Source of the DNA: a candidate division LCP-89 bacterium
Lineage (GTDB): Bacteria > Electryoneota > B3-LCP
Direction of reading: 5' to 3'
DNA length: 64,000 nucleotides
Assembly: GCA_025774555.1 (NCBI GenBank)
Contig: JALGVT010000006.1
Span: forward strand, 91,166 to 155,165
The position numbers and the translations under genes were made by a program. Below the pieces are notes generated by a model. It saw only the letters and a list, made by a program, of their open reading frames with translations, did not search any database and was not told the DNA's origin. Positions within the stretch are counted from its first letter, which is position 1. The number at the start of each line of letters is the position of its first letter. Positions 24,897 through 33,933 of the stretch are shown piece after piece.

Positions 24897-26234
24897 CTAT
24901 TTCCCTCCTAACTCCACCAGTCGATACACCAGTCTCATCCCCATCATCAGCGCTTCCACAGAGATCCGTTCGTCTTTGCCGTGCATCCGCCAGACCTCAT
25001 TTTCATCTAAAGGGAAAGGGAGCAGACCGTAAGTGGGAATACCTTCGTGTCTGAAGCGAGTGCCATCCGACATGCCCGGCGAAAGATAGGGAAGTATCGG
25101 CGTGTCGGGAAACATCTCACTGCACACCTGCTCGATCAGGATGAAACCAATGCCGTCCTGCGGCGACGCTTCCGGTGTGGATGATCGGGCGGTGTATTTA
25201 AATTCGTACGGTCCCGGCGCGATCCAGCTTGACAGGCTGTCCACGAATGCTTTCACGTCCTGCCCTGGCAGCAAGCGGCAGTTGAGGTTCACCTCAGCCG
25301 ATGGAGGGTGTACGTTTGATTTGATCCCGCCCTGAATCAGTGTTGGTGAGATGGTGTTGGTCATCATCGAAAGATAGAGCGGCTCAGTAGTGTATATAGA
25401 GCAGTTTTTCAACTCTACCAGTGGTTCGACTGACTCCAGCCCTTTGAAAAATGCCGTTGTCACCGGATCTAATACCGGGACAGCAGGGTATCTTGTGATT
25501 CGGTCCAGCGCTTTAGCCAGAGCAGAAATTGCATTATCCAGTCGGGGAACGGAAGCGTGACTGGTCGAACCATAGGCTGTCAGTTTGATATTATATGCCG
25601 CTTTTTCTTCAGTCTGTATCGCCACATAGAGAGGTTTCCCATTCCGCAGAATAATCCTTCCGCCTTCATTCAAAGCGAATGCCGCGTCCAATTTATCCCG
25701 GTGACGTTCCAGCATCCAACCTGCGCCTAATCTGCCTCCCGCCTCCTCATCCGCGGTTGCTAAGAAGATAATATCCCGGCGCAGCGGCGCTTTCATTCTC
25801 TTCAGAAGCGCCAGGGTCATGGCGTTCACCGCAAGCATGCTTTTATCATCCAACGCGCCTCGACCGTAGATAAATCCATCCTTCAGATCACCTGAAAAGG
25901 GTGGAGCACTCCAAGAATTTTCATCAACAGGGACAACATCGGTGTGAGCCGCCAGTAGAATTGCTCTCAAACTGCCGTTGCCGTGCAGACGGGCGATCAG
26001 ATTAGCGCGCTGATCATTGACTTCGTATATCCGATTGGAAATTCCTTCTCTGTCAAAAAATGCTTTTAGCGCCTGACATGCGGCTATTTCATTGCCCGGC
26101 GGATTTTGCGTGTCAGTCTGCAACAGTTCACGGAAAAGAGCGGTTAAATCTTTCTGAACGTCCGACCAGTCCGGTTCTGACGCCGCACATGCAGTGGCAC
26201 TAATTATAACTAAGAATATCCAGAGACTGCGCAT
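24897..26234 (-). CDS. Secreted M20-family metallopeptidase
   Basis: 445 residues. N-terminal signal (MRSLWIFLVIISATACAAS), possibly a weak lipobox at the Cys. Zinc ligands and catalytic residues of the M20 family are present: AHTDVVPV, GRGALDDK and ATADEEAGG, with a dimerisation/lid domain in the middle and a distal His (RMHGKDER). Closest in layout to the carboxypeptidase Ss1 / N-acyl-amino-acid hydrolase (PM20D1-like) group. It lies last in the nucleoside cluster, with no obvious link to nucleosides. Confidence 0.88.
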   Translation of the reverse strand: MRSLWIFLVIISATACAASEPDWSDVQKDLTALFRELLQTDTQNPPGNEIAACQALKAFFDREGISNRIYEVNDQRANLIARLHGNGSLRAILLAAHTDVVPVDENSWSAPPFSGDLKDGFIYGRGALDDKSMLAVNAMTLALLKRMKAPLRRDIIFLATADEEAGGRLGAGWMLERHRDKLDAAFALNEGGRIILRNGKPLYVAIQTEEKAAYNIKLTAYGSTSHASVPRLDNAISALAKALDRITRYPAVPVLDPVTTAFFKGLESVEPLVELKNCSIYTTEPLYLSMMTNTISPTLIQGGIKSNVHPPSAEVNLNCRLLPGQDVKAFVDSLSSWIAPGPYEFKYTARSSTPEASPQDGIGFILIEQVCSEMFPDTPILPYLSPGMSDGTRFRHEGIPTYGLLPFPLDENEVWRMHGKDERISVEALMMGMRLVYRLVELGGK

Positions 26235-26283
26235 TCAATCTATCCCTATTTATATAATCTTTATCATATCGTCTGCCGCCCTA

Positions 26284-27102
26284 CTAAACCTCAATCAGCC
26301 GAATAATTTCTTCCAATAACGCGATGAAGCGATGCTTTACCCGGACGGCGGTTTCAATAACTTCATTATGATCCAGTGAAGCGCCTGGCAGACCCGCCGC
26401 TTTATTAGTTATGCAGCTTATTCCCATTACCCGCATCCCCAGTCTGGCAGCTTCAGCCGCTTCAGCTACTGTTGACATGCAGGCGGCGTCTGCGCCCATT
26501 ATCATTTCCATACGCACTTCAGCCGGTGTTTCATAGCTCGGTCCGAGCAGGGAACAGAGAATTCCGGCAGCCAGGTCTATGTTTCGATTGAAAGCTGCCT
26601 TTTTGCCAATATCGATTAATTGCCGGTCATAAGGCGAACCACCTGCGTATATGGAATCCCTCTCGATATTCCGTTCTAAGCCTTGCTCCTTGCTTCTCCT
26701 GAATTGCAGGTTAATCTGGTCGGTGATCAACATTAACGAACCCGGATTCAGTCGCGGATTGATTCCTCCCGCGGCGTTTGTCAGAATCAGGTATTTAGCG
26801 CCCAGTTCTGCAGCCGCTTGAACAGGCAGGATGATCTGATCGACGCTGTATCCTTCATACAGGTGGATTCTGCCCTGAAAACAGATCAGTCTTTTCCCCG
26901 GCAGTGAACCTGATATGATATCACCAGCATGACCTTCAACCGTTGACTGCGGGTAACCTGGCAGCGTGGAAGTTGAAATCCGCTTTGCGCCTTCCAATTT
27001 ATCAGCGAAGCTCCCCAATCCTGACCCCAAAACCAGAGCAATTTCGGGCGGTTCAGGGAAGATGGATTTTAGTCTTTTTGTGATTTGACTCAGATTATTC
27101 AC
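26284..27102 (-). CDS. punA: Purine nucleoside phosphorylase
   Basis: 272 residues, trimeric PNP (type I) family: LVLGSGLGSFAD phosphate loop, QGRIHLYEGY, LTNAAGGINP, GPSYETPAEVRM, MSTVAEA and a late Asn (GISCITNKAAG) that recognises 6-oxopurines. It splits inosine and guanosine with phosphate into base plus ribose 1-phosphate. GTG start at 27100-27102, 21 bases after the adenosine deaminase stop, so both are likely read together: deaminase product inosine is the substrate here. Confidence 0.93.
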   Translation of the reverse strand: MNNLSQITKRLKSIFPEPPEIALVLGSGLGSFADKLEGAKRISTSTLPGYPQSTVEGHAGDIISGSLPGKRLICFQGRIHLYEGYSVDQIILPVQAAAELGAKYLILTNAAGGINPRLNPGSLMLITDQINLQFRRSKEQGLERNIERDSIYAGGSPYDRQLIDIGKKAAFNRNIDLAAGILCSLLGPSYETPAEVRMEMIMGADAACMSTVAEAAEAARLGMRVMGISCITNKAAGLPGASLDHNEVIETAVRVKHRFIALLEEIIRLIEV

Positions 27103-27123
27103 TTCTCAGGTTGGTGGATTGAT

Positions 27124-28200
27124 TTAAAAAGGCGTCTGTTGCTTTCTGAGCATCCTTAAGGCGCGCTCTAATAGTTTGACCTTCTGCTTATAAGGCAGAA
27201 AACTGCTCTTAAATCCCATCACGATCATGTTTTTCAGGTCTTGTTCGCTGAGCCCGAAAGTGCGGCAGGCTAAGAGGTATTCGTCTGTCACGGTTGTATT
27301 CGATATAAGCCGGTTATCCGTATTCAGCGTAACGCGCAAACCGCAGTCGTAATAGAACCTCGCTGGATGGCTCCGCAGGTTTTTAACGGCGCCTGTGTGC
27401 AGGTTGGACGTCAGGCAGATTTCAAGTGGAATGCGATGATCGTTGACGTAGTTCAGCAGGTCGCCGTCCTCCTTTAAACGCGTGCCGTGACCGATGCGGT
27501 GAGTGTTTAAGTCGTGCAGAGCCTGCCGGATCGAGTCGGGACCGTAGGCTTCTCCGGCATGCACTGTGCAGTTAATGTTATTGCGCCGGATCAGGTAAAA
27601 GGCTTCGGTATGATTCTTTGCCGGATACTGATCTTCCGCTCCAGCGAGATCGAAACCAACCACGCCCTGATGTTTGTACGCGGCGGCGAGTTCGGCAAGC
27701 CTTAAGGACGTCTCTGAGGAGATATTTCTAATGCCGCAGACGATTACGCCCGTGGTGATATCGGCTTCCTTTTCGGCACGTTTCAAGCCTTCGAGAACCG
27801 CATCCATAACGTCGTTGAGTTTCATCCCTTTATCGGTGTGCAGGACGGGAGCATAGCGCACCTCAAGGTAAAGGACTCCTTCGGCGGCGGAGTCCATTGC
27901 CAGTTCATAGGAAATGCGGTTCAGGGATTCTGCGTCTTGCAGGACAGGAAGGATCGTATTGAAACGTTCGAGGTATTCTTCGAGGTCACTAAAGGGTTTA
28001 TTGACGGTGAAGTAATCTCTAAGCCTTTCAACCGACTTTGCCGGCAGCTTTACTTCCTGTTCCTGCGCCAATTCCCATAAGGTTTCGACACGCAGCGATC
28101 CATCGAGGTGGCAGTGGAGATCGACCTTGGGCAGGGAGCGGATCAATTCCTCTGAAGGGATGCCGCTCGGTTCTTTTTCAGTATTTTGAGTCTTTGCCAT
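27124..28200 (-). CDS. add: Adenosine deaminase
   Basis: 358 residues, metal-dependent TIM barrel. Zinc ligands H29 and H31 (VDLHCHLDGSL), later HAGEA, HRIGHGTRL and the NTDNRL aspartate. It deaminates adenosine and deoxyadenosine to inosine forms. It is 30 bases from nupC upstream and 21 from the phosphorylase downstream, forming a nucleoside uptake-and-salvage string. Confidence 0.93.
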   Translation of the reverse strand: MAKTQNTEKEPSGIPSEELIRSLPKVDLHCHLDGSLRVETLWELAQEQEVKLPAKSVERLRDYFTVNKPFSDLEEYLERFNTILPVLQDAESLNRISYELAMDSAAEGVLYLEVRYAPVLHTDKGMKLNDVMDAVLEGLKRAEKEADITTGVIVCGIRNISSETSLRLAELAAAYKHQGVVGFDLAGAEDQYPAKNHTEAFYLIRRNNINCTVHAGEAYGPDSIRQALHDLNTHRIGHGTRLKEDGDLLNYVNDHRIPLEICLTSNLHTGAVKNLRSHPARFYYDCGLRVTLNTDNRLISNTTVTDEYLLACRTFGLSEQDLKNMIVMGFKSSFLPYKQKVKLLERALRMLRKQQTPF

Positions 28201-28230
28201 AGTTTGCTGCTTTCGGTTGTAAGATTTTCG

Positions 28231-29508
28231 CTATATGAATATTCCCGCGATGGTAGCTGTCATCCAGGATGCCAAAGCTCCGCCGAACATCGCTTTCAGT
28301 CCCAGTTTTGCCAGATCAGAGCGCCTCTCTGGCGCTAAAGCGCCGATTCCGCCCAATTGAATTCCGATCGATCCGAAGTTGGCAAAACCGCACAGCGCGT
28401 AGGTTGCTATGGTTATGGAACGCTGGCTCAATTCTCCCGCTTCAATCAGCTGCGATAGTTTCAGATAGCTGACAAATTCGTTAGCGGCGATTTTCATGCC
28501 TAAAAGATTGCCGACAGTTCCGGCTTCCGCCCAGGGAACGCCCATCAGAAAGGCGAGCGGCGAAAATACTATTCCGAAGAAGATCTTCAAGTTAGCAGGA
28601 AAGATGCCGCTATATCCAAGCTCTTCATTGAATGCACCGTGTAGAATCATGCCGTCGATCAAGCTGTCCATCCATCCCAGAATAACGTCTGCTAACGCCA
28701 GTAATGCCAGGAAGCTGATTAGCATGCCGATAACGTTTGCCGCAAGTTTCATCCCGTCGGTGGTTCCTTTGGCAGCGGCATCAAGCAAGTTGTCGTACAG
28801 CTTTACTTTGGGGACTCTGGCGTCACCGGCGGTTTTAGAGCGTTCTGTTTCGGGAAAAATAATCTTGGCGATGACCAACGCCGCCGGAGCCGACATCACC
28901 GAAGCAGCTATCAGGTGAGGCGCAGGAATGCCGAGGTTCATATAGGTGAACATCATACTGCCGGCGAGCGTTGCGAATCCGCCAACCATGACGGCATTAA
29001 GCTCGGACAGAGTCATTTCATTCAAGAAAGGTCGAATCAGGAGGGGCGCTTCCGTCATGCCGATGAAGATATTTGAGGAACAGGAGAGCGATTCCGCGCC
29101 TGAAGTTCTCATCGCCCAGCGCATGAATTTCGCCATAATCTCGATCAGAAACTGCATTACGCCAAGATAATACAAAATAGCGATGAACGCGCTGAAGAAG
29201 ATAATCGTCGAAATTATGATCAAACCGATCTGTGTCCCATAAGTAACGTAATTATCCGGTTTTCCCAATTCACCGAAGAGGAAATCCACGCCGACCTGTG
29301 ATAGCTGGAGAAATCCATAAACCTTCATAGCAAGCCATCTGAAGGCATTTACGCCCGGCTGCCACCAGAGCAGAATCACTCCGAGAAAGATCTGGATACC
29401 GATCCCTACGGAGACGGTCCTTATCTTAATCTGCCTGCGGTTGTTTGACATCAGGTAGGCGATGCTCAACAGCGCTGCCATCCCGATTATACCGATGAAA
29501 CGTTCCAT
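28231..29508 (-). CDS. nupC: NupC-type concentrative nucleoside transporter
   Basis: 425 residues, highly hydrophobic CNT family. Features: SNIFIGMTEAPLLIRPFL (the conserved G-x-T-E-A-P nucleoside/sodium site), GGFATLAGSMMFTYM, LLGMKIAANEFVSYL and CGFANFGSIGIQLGG. It imports nucleosides with sodium or protons. It lies directly upstream of add and punA. Confidence 0.95.
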   Translation of the reverse strand: MERFIGIIGMAALLSIAYLMSNNRRQIKIRTVSVGIGIQIFLGVILLWWQPGVNAFRWLAMKVYGFLQLSQVGVDFLFGELGKPDNYVTYGTQIGLIIISTIIFFSAFIAILYYLGVMQFLIEIMAKFMRWAMRTSGAESLSCSSNIFIGMTEAPLLIRPFLNEMTLSELNAVMVGGFATLAGSMMFTYMNLGIPAPHLIAASVMSAPAALVIAKIIFPETERSKTAGDARVPKVKLYDNLLDAAAKGTTDGMKLAANVIGMLISFLALLALADVILGWMDSLIDGMILHGAFNEELGYSGIFPANLKIFFGIVFSPLAFLMGVPWAEAGTVGNLLGMKIAANEFVSYLKLSQLIEAGELSQRSITIATYALCGFANFGSIGIQLGGIGALAPERRSDLAKLGLKAMFGGALASWMTATIAGIFI

Positions 29509-29529
29509 GACGTTACTGTTTCCCTTAGA

Positions 29530-31311
29530 TTACTCTGTTACGCTGGCGCGTTTAACTGCCCAATATCCGCTTATAGCGGCAGCGACGAGCAGTATCAGCC
29601 CGGTGGAAGTTTTCCCGAATATAAGAGAACCGATGCCGAAAGTCGCACCGTAAATGAGCACCACTCCCAAAATCCAATTGAAAACATGAGTCCGGATTGG
29701 TGTGCTTCCCCAGCGTTCCTTCCACTCAGTTCGCCAGGCGCCGCCCGGATGCACTCTCTGGTAAAAGCTGCGCAGCTTGTCTTCAGAAACCGGACTGGTA
29801 ATAAAAGTAACCGTTACCCAGGAAATGATAGAGAGCGGCACTATAACCAGCGCCTTGTGCTGGATGCTGAAGGCAAGCCCGAAGATGACCGGCGGACTGG
29901 AGAACAGAGCGTAATCTGCTCCAGCATTGATGGTCTGGATAAAGGCGATGATTTCAAATGCAATGGTGATAAAAATTGAAGACGCCAGCGCAGTAATCTC
30001 AGACCAGGCGTTGATGCGCCACCAGAACCAGCGCAGGATCAGCACCGGTCCTATGCCGCAGCCCATCGCCCAGATGAATTCCCAGGCTCTGGCGATGGAA
30101 CCCATGAATGTTGCCGTAATTGCCGCGCCCGCCATGACGAACACGGTTGCGAATCGGGAAGCCCATACATAGTGTTTTTCCTCTGCATCCGGTTTGACGA
30201 AGCGGCGATATACGTCGTTCAACAGATAGGACGCTCCCCAGTTCAGGTGCGTTGAAATCGTTGACATAAACGCCGCTAAAAAACTGGCAATAAGCAGCCC
30301 CAATACTCCCGGACCGCATACCTCCATCATCACTTTCGGGTAGCCTGCTTTATCTCCAATCGGATCATCGCTCAGCGATGGGAACAACACCAGTGACACC
30401 ACGGCGACAACCACCCAGGGCCAAACCCTGAAAGCATAGTTTGCCAGATTGAACCAGAGCGTAGCTAAAAGAGCATGGCGTTCGTTTTTGCAGGATGACA
30501 TCCGTTGTATGATGTACCCGCCGCCGTCAGCGTTGTGCGACGCCCACCACATAACCAAGATGAAGATCAAAAACGTGAAGAAATTAGTGGATAAAAATCC
30601 TTCCGATCCGCCGGGCAGAGAGGGGAAAAACTGCAAAGTATCCGATTGGTATCCAGCGGAGAGCTTCACCTCCTCGATCAGTTCCGACATACCTCCGATA
30701 TATTTCACAGCGAGCACGGCTAATATGATCGCTCCGTCCATTGCTAAAATAAACTGGAAGAAATCGGTGACGACCACACCCCAGAAACCGGATGCGGTCG
30801 AATAGAGCAGGGCTACCAGCGCGCATCCCCACACCGCCCAGTTTCGTCCTACTCCCAGAGTTACCGACGCCACTGCGGACATACCGTTGATTACCCAACC
30901 CATGACGATGAAGTTATAAAGCAGGGCGAAGTAGATCGCTTTAAAGCCGCGCAGCAGCGCTGCCGGTCTGCCGCTGTAACGCAATTCGATCAGTTCGTTG
31001 TCGGTCAGTACCTGGGCTCGCCGCCAGAGGCGGGAGAAAAAGAACACTCCCAGCAGACCGCCCAACGCCAGACACCACCAGTACCAGTTTCTCCAGATGC
31101 CGTCGGAGCGCACCAGTTCGGTGATGGCGAGAGGCGTATCGGCGGCGAAAGTTGTCGCCACCATCGAAGTGCCTGCAATCCACCAGGGCAGAGATCTGCC
31201 CGAGAGGAAATATTCCTCGGTGGATGAGGATGACCGGCGTGAATAATAGTAGCCTATCAGAAGCGCGATAACAAGATACAGCGCAACGATACTCCAGTCG
31301 ATGAGTTGCAG
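29530..31311 (-). CDS. Sodium:solute symporter (SSS family), probable CTG start
   Basis: About 593 residues if translation begins at CTG 31309-31311. The first in-frame ATG (31164) would delete transmembrane helix 1 (LQLIDWSIVALYLVIALLIG, then YYYSRR) and the conserved GRSLPWWIAGTSMVATTFAADTPL start of helix 2. Between the in-frame TAG at 31327-31329 and 31164 there is no ATG, GTG or TTG, whereas AGGAG at 31321-31325 lies nine bases before CTG. Thirteen-helix SSS (LeuT-fold) protein; the substrate is unknown. It heads the nupC-add-punA cluster, so a nucleoside or related solute is plausible. Confidence 0.85.
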   Translation of the reverse strand: MQLIDWSIVALYLVIALLIGYYYSRRSSSSTEEYFLSGRSLPWWIAGTSMVATTFAADTPLAITELVRSDGIWRNWYWWCLALGGLLGVFFFSRLWRRAQVLTDNELIELRYSGRPAALLRGFKAIYFALLYNFIVMGWVINGMSAVASVTLGVGRNWAVWGCALVALLYSTASGFWGVVVTDFFQFILAMDGAIILAVLAVKYIGGMSELIEEVKLSAGYQSDTLQFFPSLPGGSEGFLSTNFFTFLIFILVMWWASHNADGGGYIIQRMSSCKNERHALLATLWFNLANYAFRVWPWVVVAVVSLVLFPSLSDDPIGDKAGYPKVMMEVCGPGVLGLLIASFLAAFMSTISTHLNWGASYLLNDVYRRFVKPDAEEKHYVWASRFATVFVMAGAAITATFMGSIARAWEFIWAMGCGIGPVLILRWFWWRINAWSEITALASSIFITIAFEIIAFIQTINAGADYALFSSPPVIFGLAFSIQHKALVIVPLSIISWVTVTFITSPVSEDKLRSFYQRVHPGGAWRTEWKERWGSTPIRTHVFNWILGVVLIYGATFGIGSLIFGKTSTGLILLVAAAISGYWAVKRASVTE

Positions 31312-31341
31312 TTGTAGTCTCTCCTGCTAATTCCTGATTAT

Positions 31342-31490
31342 TTTCCAACGGGGCAGTCCCAAAAGGGTCGCTTTGAGTGAAACGAAGAGTCTCGAAAGAA
31401 TCGTATAGTTAATGTAAACAATAGATTCTTCGCTGCGCCTTCGGCTTACTCAGAATGACATTGGTCCTTTTGGGACTGCCCCGTTGGAAA
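31342..31490. repeat. Palindromic element, B-type core, copy 2
   Basis: Perfect 25-base terminal inverted repeat (31342-31366 against 31466-31490) containing GGGGCAGTCCCAAAAGG. The core is GTCGCTTTGAGTGAAACGAA ... GCTTACTCAGAATGACA. It lies just upstream of the symporter Shine-Dalgarno. Confidence 0.9.
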
Positions 31491-32003
31491 GCCGAAACGC
31501 TTAACTAACCTTTAATTCTTTAGTGCCTTCCCGGGTACCGTGCAGGTTGCAGTGCGACAGGGCAGCAATTGTACAGGATTTTGACGCCTTGATGCGAAAA
31601 TTGACAGGCATATCATAGATCGTCGTTTTAAAATGAGCCGCAGTATATTACGCAATATACAGAAGTGCAGCATAAAAGGCAAGCGGAAATTGCCGTAAGG
31701 CACGGAGGGGTCTTTTCATGATCTGCTATGATCTGCGGGAATTTCATCCGGTTGTTGCTGTAGCTAAATGCTAAAATTTATCTTGTAAGGATGCACACTG
31801 CTACAGAAGGGTGCGTATCGAAATAGTAAAGTAACAAAATCCCAATATTTAGCCCTATCGCGAATAACGTCACGCTTTTTGCGCATATTTCTGCCGAATC
31901 TATAAGATAAATAGTCTCTCCTAAGAAAGAATATCGCTTTTTTATTGCAATGCAGCGAGGAATTTATTATTTTAACTCGCTGATCTAAAAAACCATACTG
32001 AAG
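31491..32003. other. Intergenic region (513 bp)
   Basis: No gene supported. It contains a short hairpin GTATATT-ACGC-AATATAC (about 31644-31661) and the promoter at 31945. No tmRNA, RNase P or SRP RNA signature was seen. No TTGnnn-N17-TATNTT promoter was found for the minus-strand symporter. Confidence 0.6.
31945..31973 (+). promoter_or_regulatory. Probable promoter of the lytic transglycosylase
   Basis: TTGCAA (31945-31950), 17 bases, TATTTT (31968-31973), 31 bases before the start codon. Confidence 0.5.
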
Positions 32004-33917
32004 ATGAAAAAAATCTGCATTATATTACTGGGGATTATGTTCCTCGGATGTTCCTATATTGAACAAAAACTTTCAACTAAGGAGGAACCCCCTCCACCGC
32101 TTGAAGAAACAGTTGTTGCTTCTCCGCAATATACGGCGGTTGCCCTGCCTGCGGCAGAAGAGTCTCTCGATGACATATTGCAACTCTACGGTGATGCTCT
32201 GGATAGCAGTCAAGCGGGAAGTGACATCGCTGCCCAGAGCCTTTTTGAAGAAGCTATTATTGAACTCAGCGAAGTTGAAGCTGAGAGCATTGAGGTATTA
32301 CAGGAATATCTGGATTCGATCCGTTTGCAATTAGCCACGGATTATGCTGGTTTTCTGGGAAATATGCAGGAACTTCCTGCAGAAAGCTCCCCATCAGCAG
32401 TCTATATCGGTCTTTCCGAATTTTTAGGTGATTCAATAGGATCGATGGAAGACCTGTTGGGAGTAATGCTTCTTGTTGGCGAAACGCCAAAGGCGGTGGA
32501 TGCCCTGGATTACAATCAGCTCTATCCGGACGTCCCACTAATCGTCAATTCGTATGTAGAAAACGCTATTAAATTTTATAGAACCAAGGGGCATAAAGTC
32601 TTCAGTAAGTGGCTGAAGCGAGCAGAAGAAGCGATTCCTTACTATACGCGGATCCTGCGGGAAGAGGGAATGCCGGAAGAGATTGTATATCTGGCAATGA
32701 TCGAGAGCGGATTCAGCCCGCGAGCCTATTCGAGAGCGCACGCTTCCGGACCGTGGCAGTTCATCAGTTCGACAGCCCGGATTTACGATCTGAAAGTAGG
32801 GTACTGGTACGACGAGAGACGTGATCTCGATAAATCTACCAGAGCTGCCTGTCGTTACCTTAAAAAGCTCTACAATGAATTCGATGACTGGTATCTGGCA
32901 TTCGCTGCTTATAACTGTGGTGAGGGCAGGGTTCGCCGTGCCATCCGCCGAAGCAAGAAGGACGATTATTGGGGCGTGCGGAGGCACCTCCCCCGGCAGA
33001 CCAGAGAATACGTGCCTTCCATGCTGGCAGCCAGGATAATTGGTCAGAACCCCGAAAAGTACGGCTTTGACCCGCTGGTTTTCAGGGATACAAAAGAAAC
33101 GAAGACTGGCACTGTTAAAGGGTGTGTCAGTATAAAAGAAGTGGCTAAAGCGGCAGGCGCCAGCACAAGCGTTATAAAAAACCTCAATCCGGCTCTGAAA
33201 CGGGATTGCACTCCGCCGGGCGTCGATGAATACGAGGTTCTGATTCCAATAGATGCCAACGAGAATTTCAATGAATTAATTGCCAAAGCTCCTCGCCTTG
33301 AAAGATCAGAATGGATTCGGCATCGCATCCGTTCCGGCGAATCTTTAAGCACCATTGCCGCCAAATATGGCACCAGCATGCGGGCGATTATGTCGATTCC
33401 ATCGAATAAATTGAGGAATCCGCATAAGATCCGCGCCGGCAAGTATCTGTTGATACCGGTTGGATCGGTGAGGGGTGCGCCGATTTCCGAACCCAGAGTC
33501 GGGGATCCTCAGCCCGTCAAGATTACAACTACCGATGGAAAAGTTCGCACCATCCACACGGTGCGCCGCGGAGATGCGCTCTCGAAGATTGCCCAGAGAT
33601 ATAAAGTTACCGTCTCCAACCTGAGGACGTGGAATCATCTCTGGGGAAATCGCTTTATCTATCCCGGACAGAAACTGATTGTTTGGTCAAAACCTGCAAA
33701 AAGCAAAACGGAAAAACCGGCTATTGCCGCAATCGGACCTCCCATTCCGGCGTCCGCAGGGAAATCAGGTAATCAAGTGCATGTCGTCCAACCAGGGGAT
33801 ACACTCTGGGATTTATCTCAGCTTTACGGCGTTTCTATCCGAGATCTGAAAAAATGGAATAACATCCGATCTGTGCGCCGCTTGAAGCTCGGTTCGGTTT
33901 TGAAATTACAGCCCTAA
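32004..33917 (+). CDS. mltD: MltD-like lytic transglycosylase with three LysM domains
   Basis: 637 residues, lipoprotein-type signal (IMFLGC). After an acidic helical region, an SLT domain (about 200-350) carries catalytic E234 (AMIESGFSPRAYSRAHASGP), the ASGPWQF motif and AAYNCGEGRVRRAI. Three LysM peptidoglycan-binding repeats follow: HRIRSGESLSTIAAKYGTS, HTVRRGDALSKIAQRYKV and HVVQPGDTLWDLSQLYGV. It cleaves glycan strands to 1,6-anhydromuropeptides during wall remodelling. sppA follows 16 bases later. Confidence 0.93.
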   Translation: MKKICIILLGIMFLGCSYIEQKLSTKEEPPPPLEETVVASPQYTAVALPAAEESLDDILQLYGDALDSSQAGSDIAAQSLFEEAIIELSEVEAESIEVLQEYLDSIRLQLATDYAGFLGNMQELPAESSPSAVYIGLSEFLGDSIGSMEDLLGVMLLVGETPKAVDALDYNQLYPDVPLIVNSYVENAIKFYRTKGHKVFSKWLKRAEEAIPYYTRILREEGMPEEIVYLAMIESGFSPRAYSRAHASGPWQFISSTARIYDLKVGYWYDERRDLDKSTRAACRYLKKLYNEFDDWYLAFAAYNCGEGRVRRAIRRSKKDDYWGVRRHLPRQTREYVPSMLAARIIGQNPEKYGFDPLVFRDTKETKTGTVKGCVSIKEVAKAAGASTSVIKNLNPALKRDCTPPGVDEYEVLIPIDANENFNELIAKAPRLERSEWIRHRIRSGESLSTIAAKYGTSMRAIMSIPSNKLRNPHKIRAGKYLLIPVGSVRGAPISEPRVGDPQPVKITTTDGKVRTIHTVRRGDALSKIAQRYKVTVSNLRTWNHLWGNRFIYPGQKLIVWSKPAKSKTEKPAIAAIGPPIPASAGKSGNQVHVVQPGDTLWDLSQLYGVSIRDLKKWNNIRSVRRLKLGSVLKLQP

Positions 33918-33933
33918 CTCAAAAGGAGGCTTA

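Noticed and set aside
31491..32003. Possible tmRNA, RNase P or SRP RNA in the long gap
   Set aside because: None of the conserved sequences of these RNAs was found on either strand.
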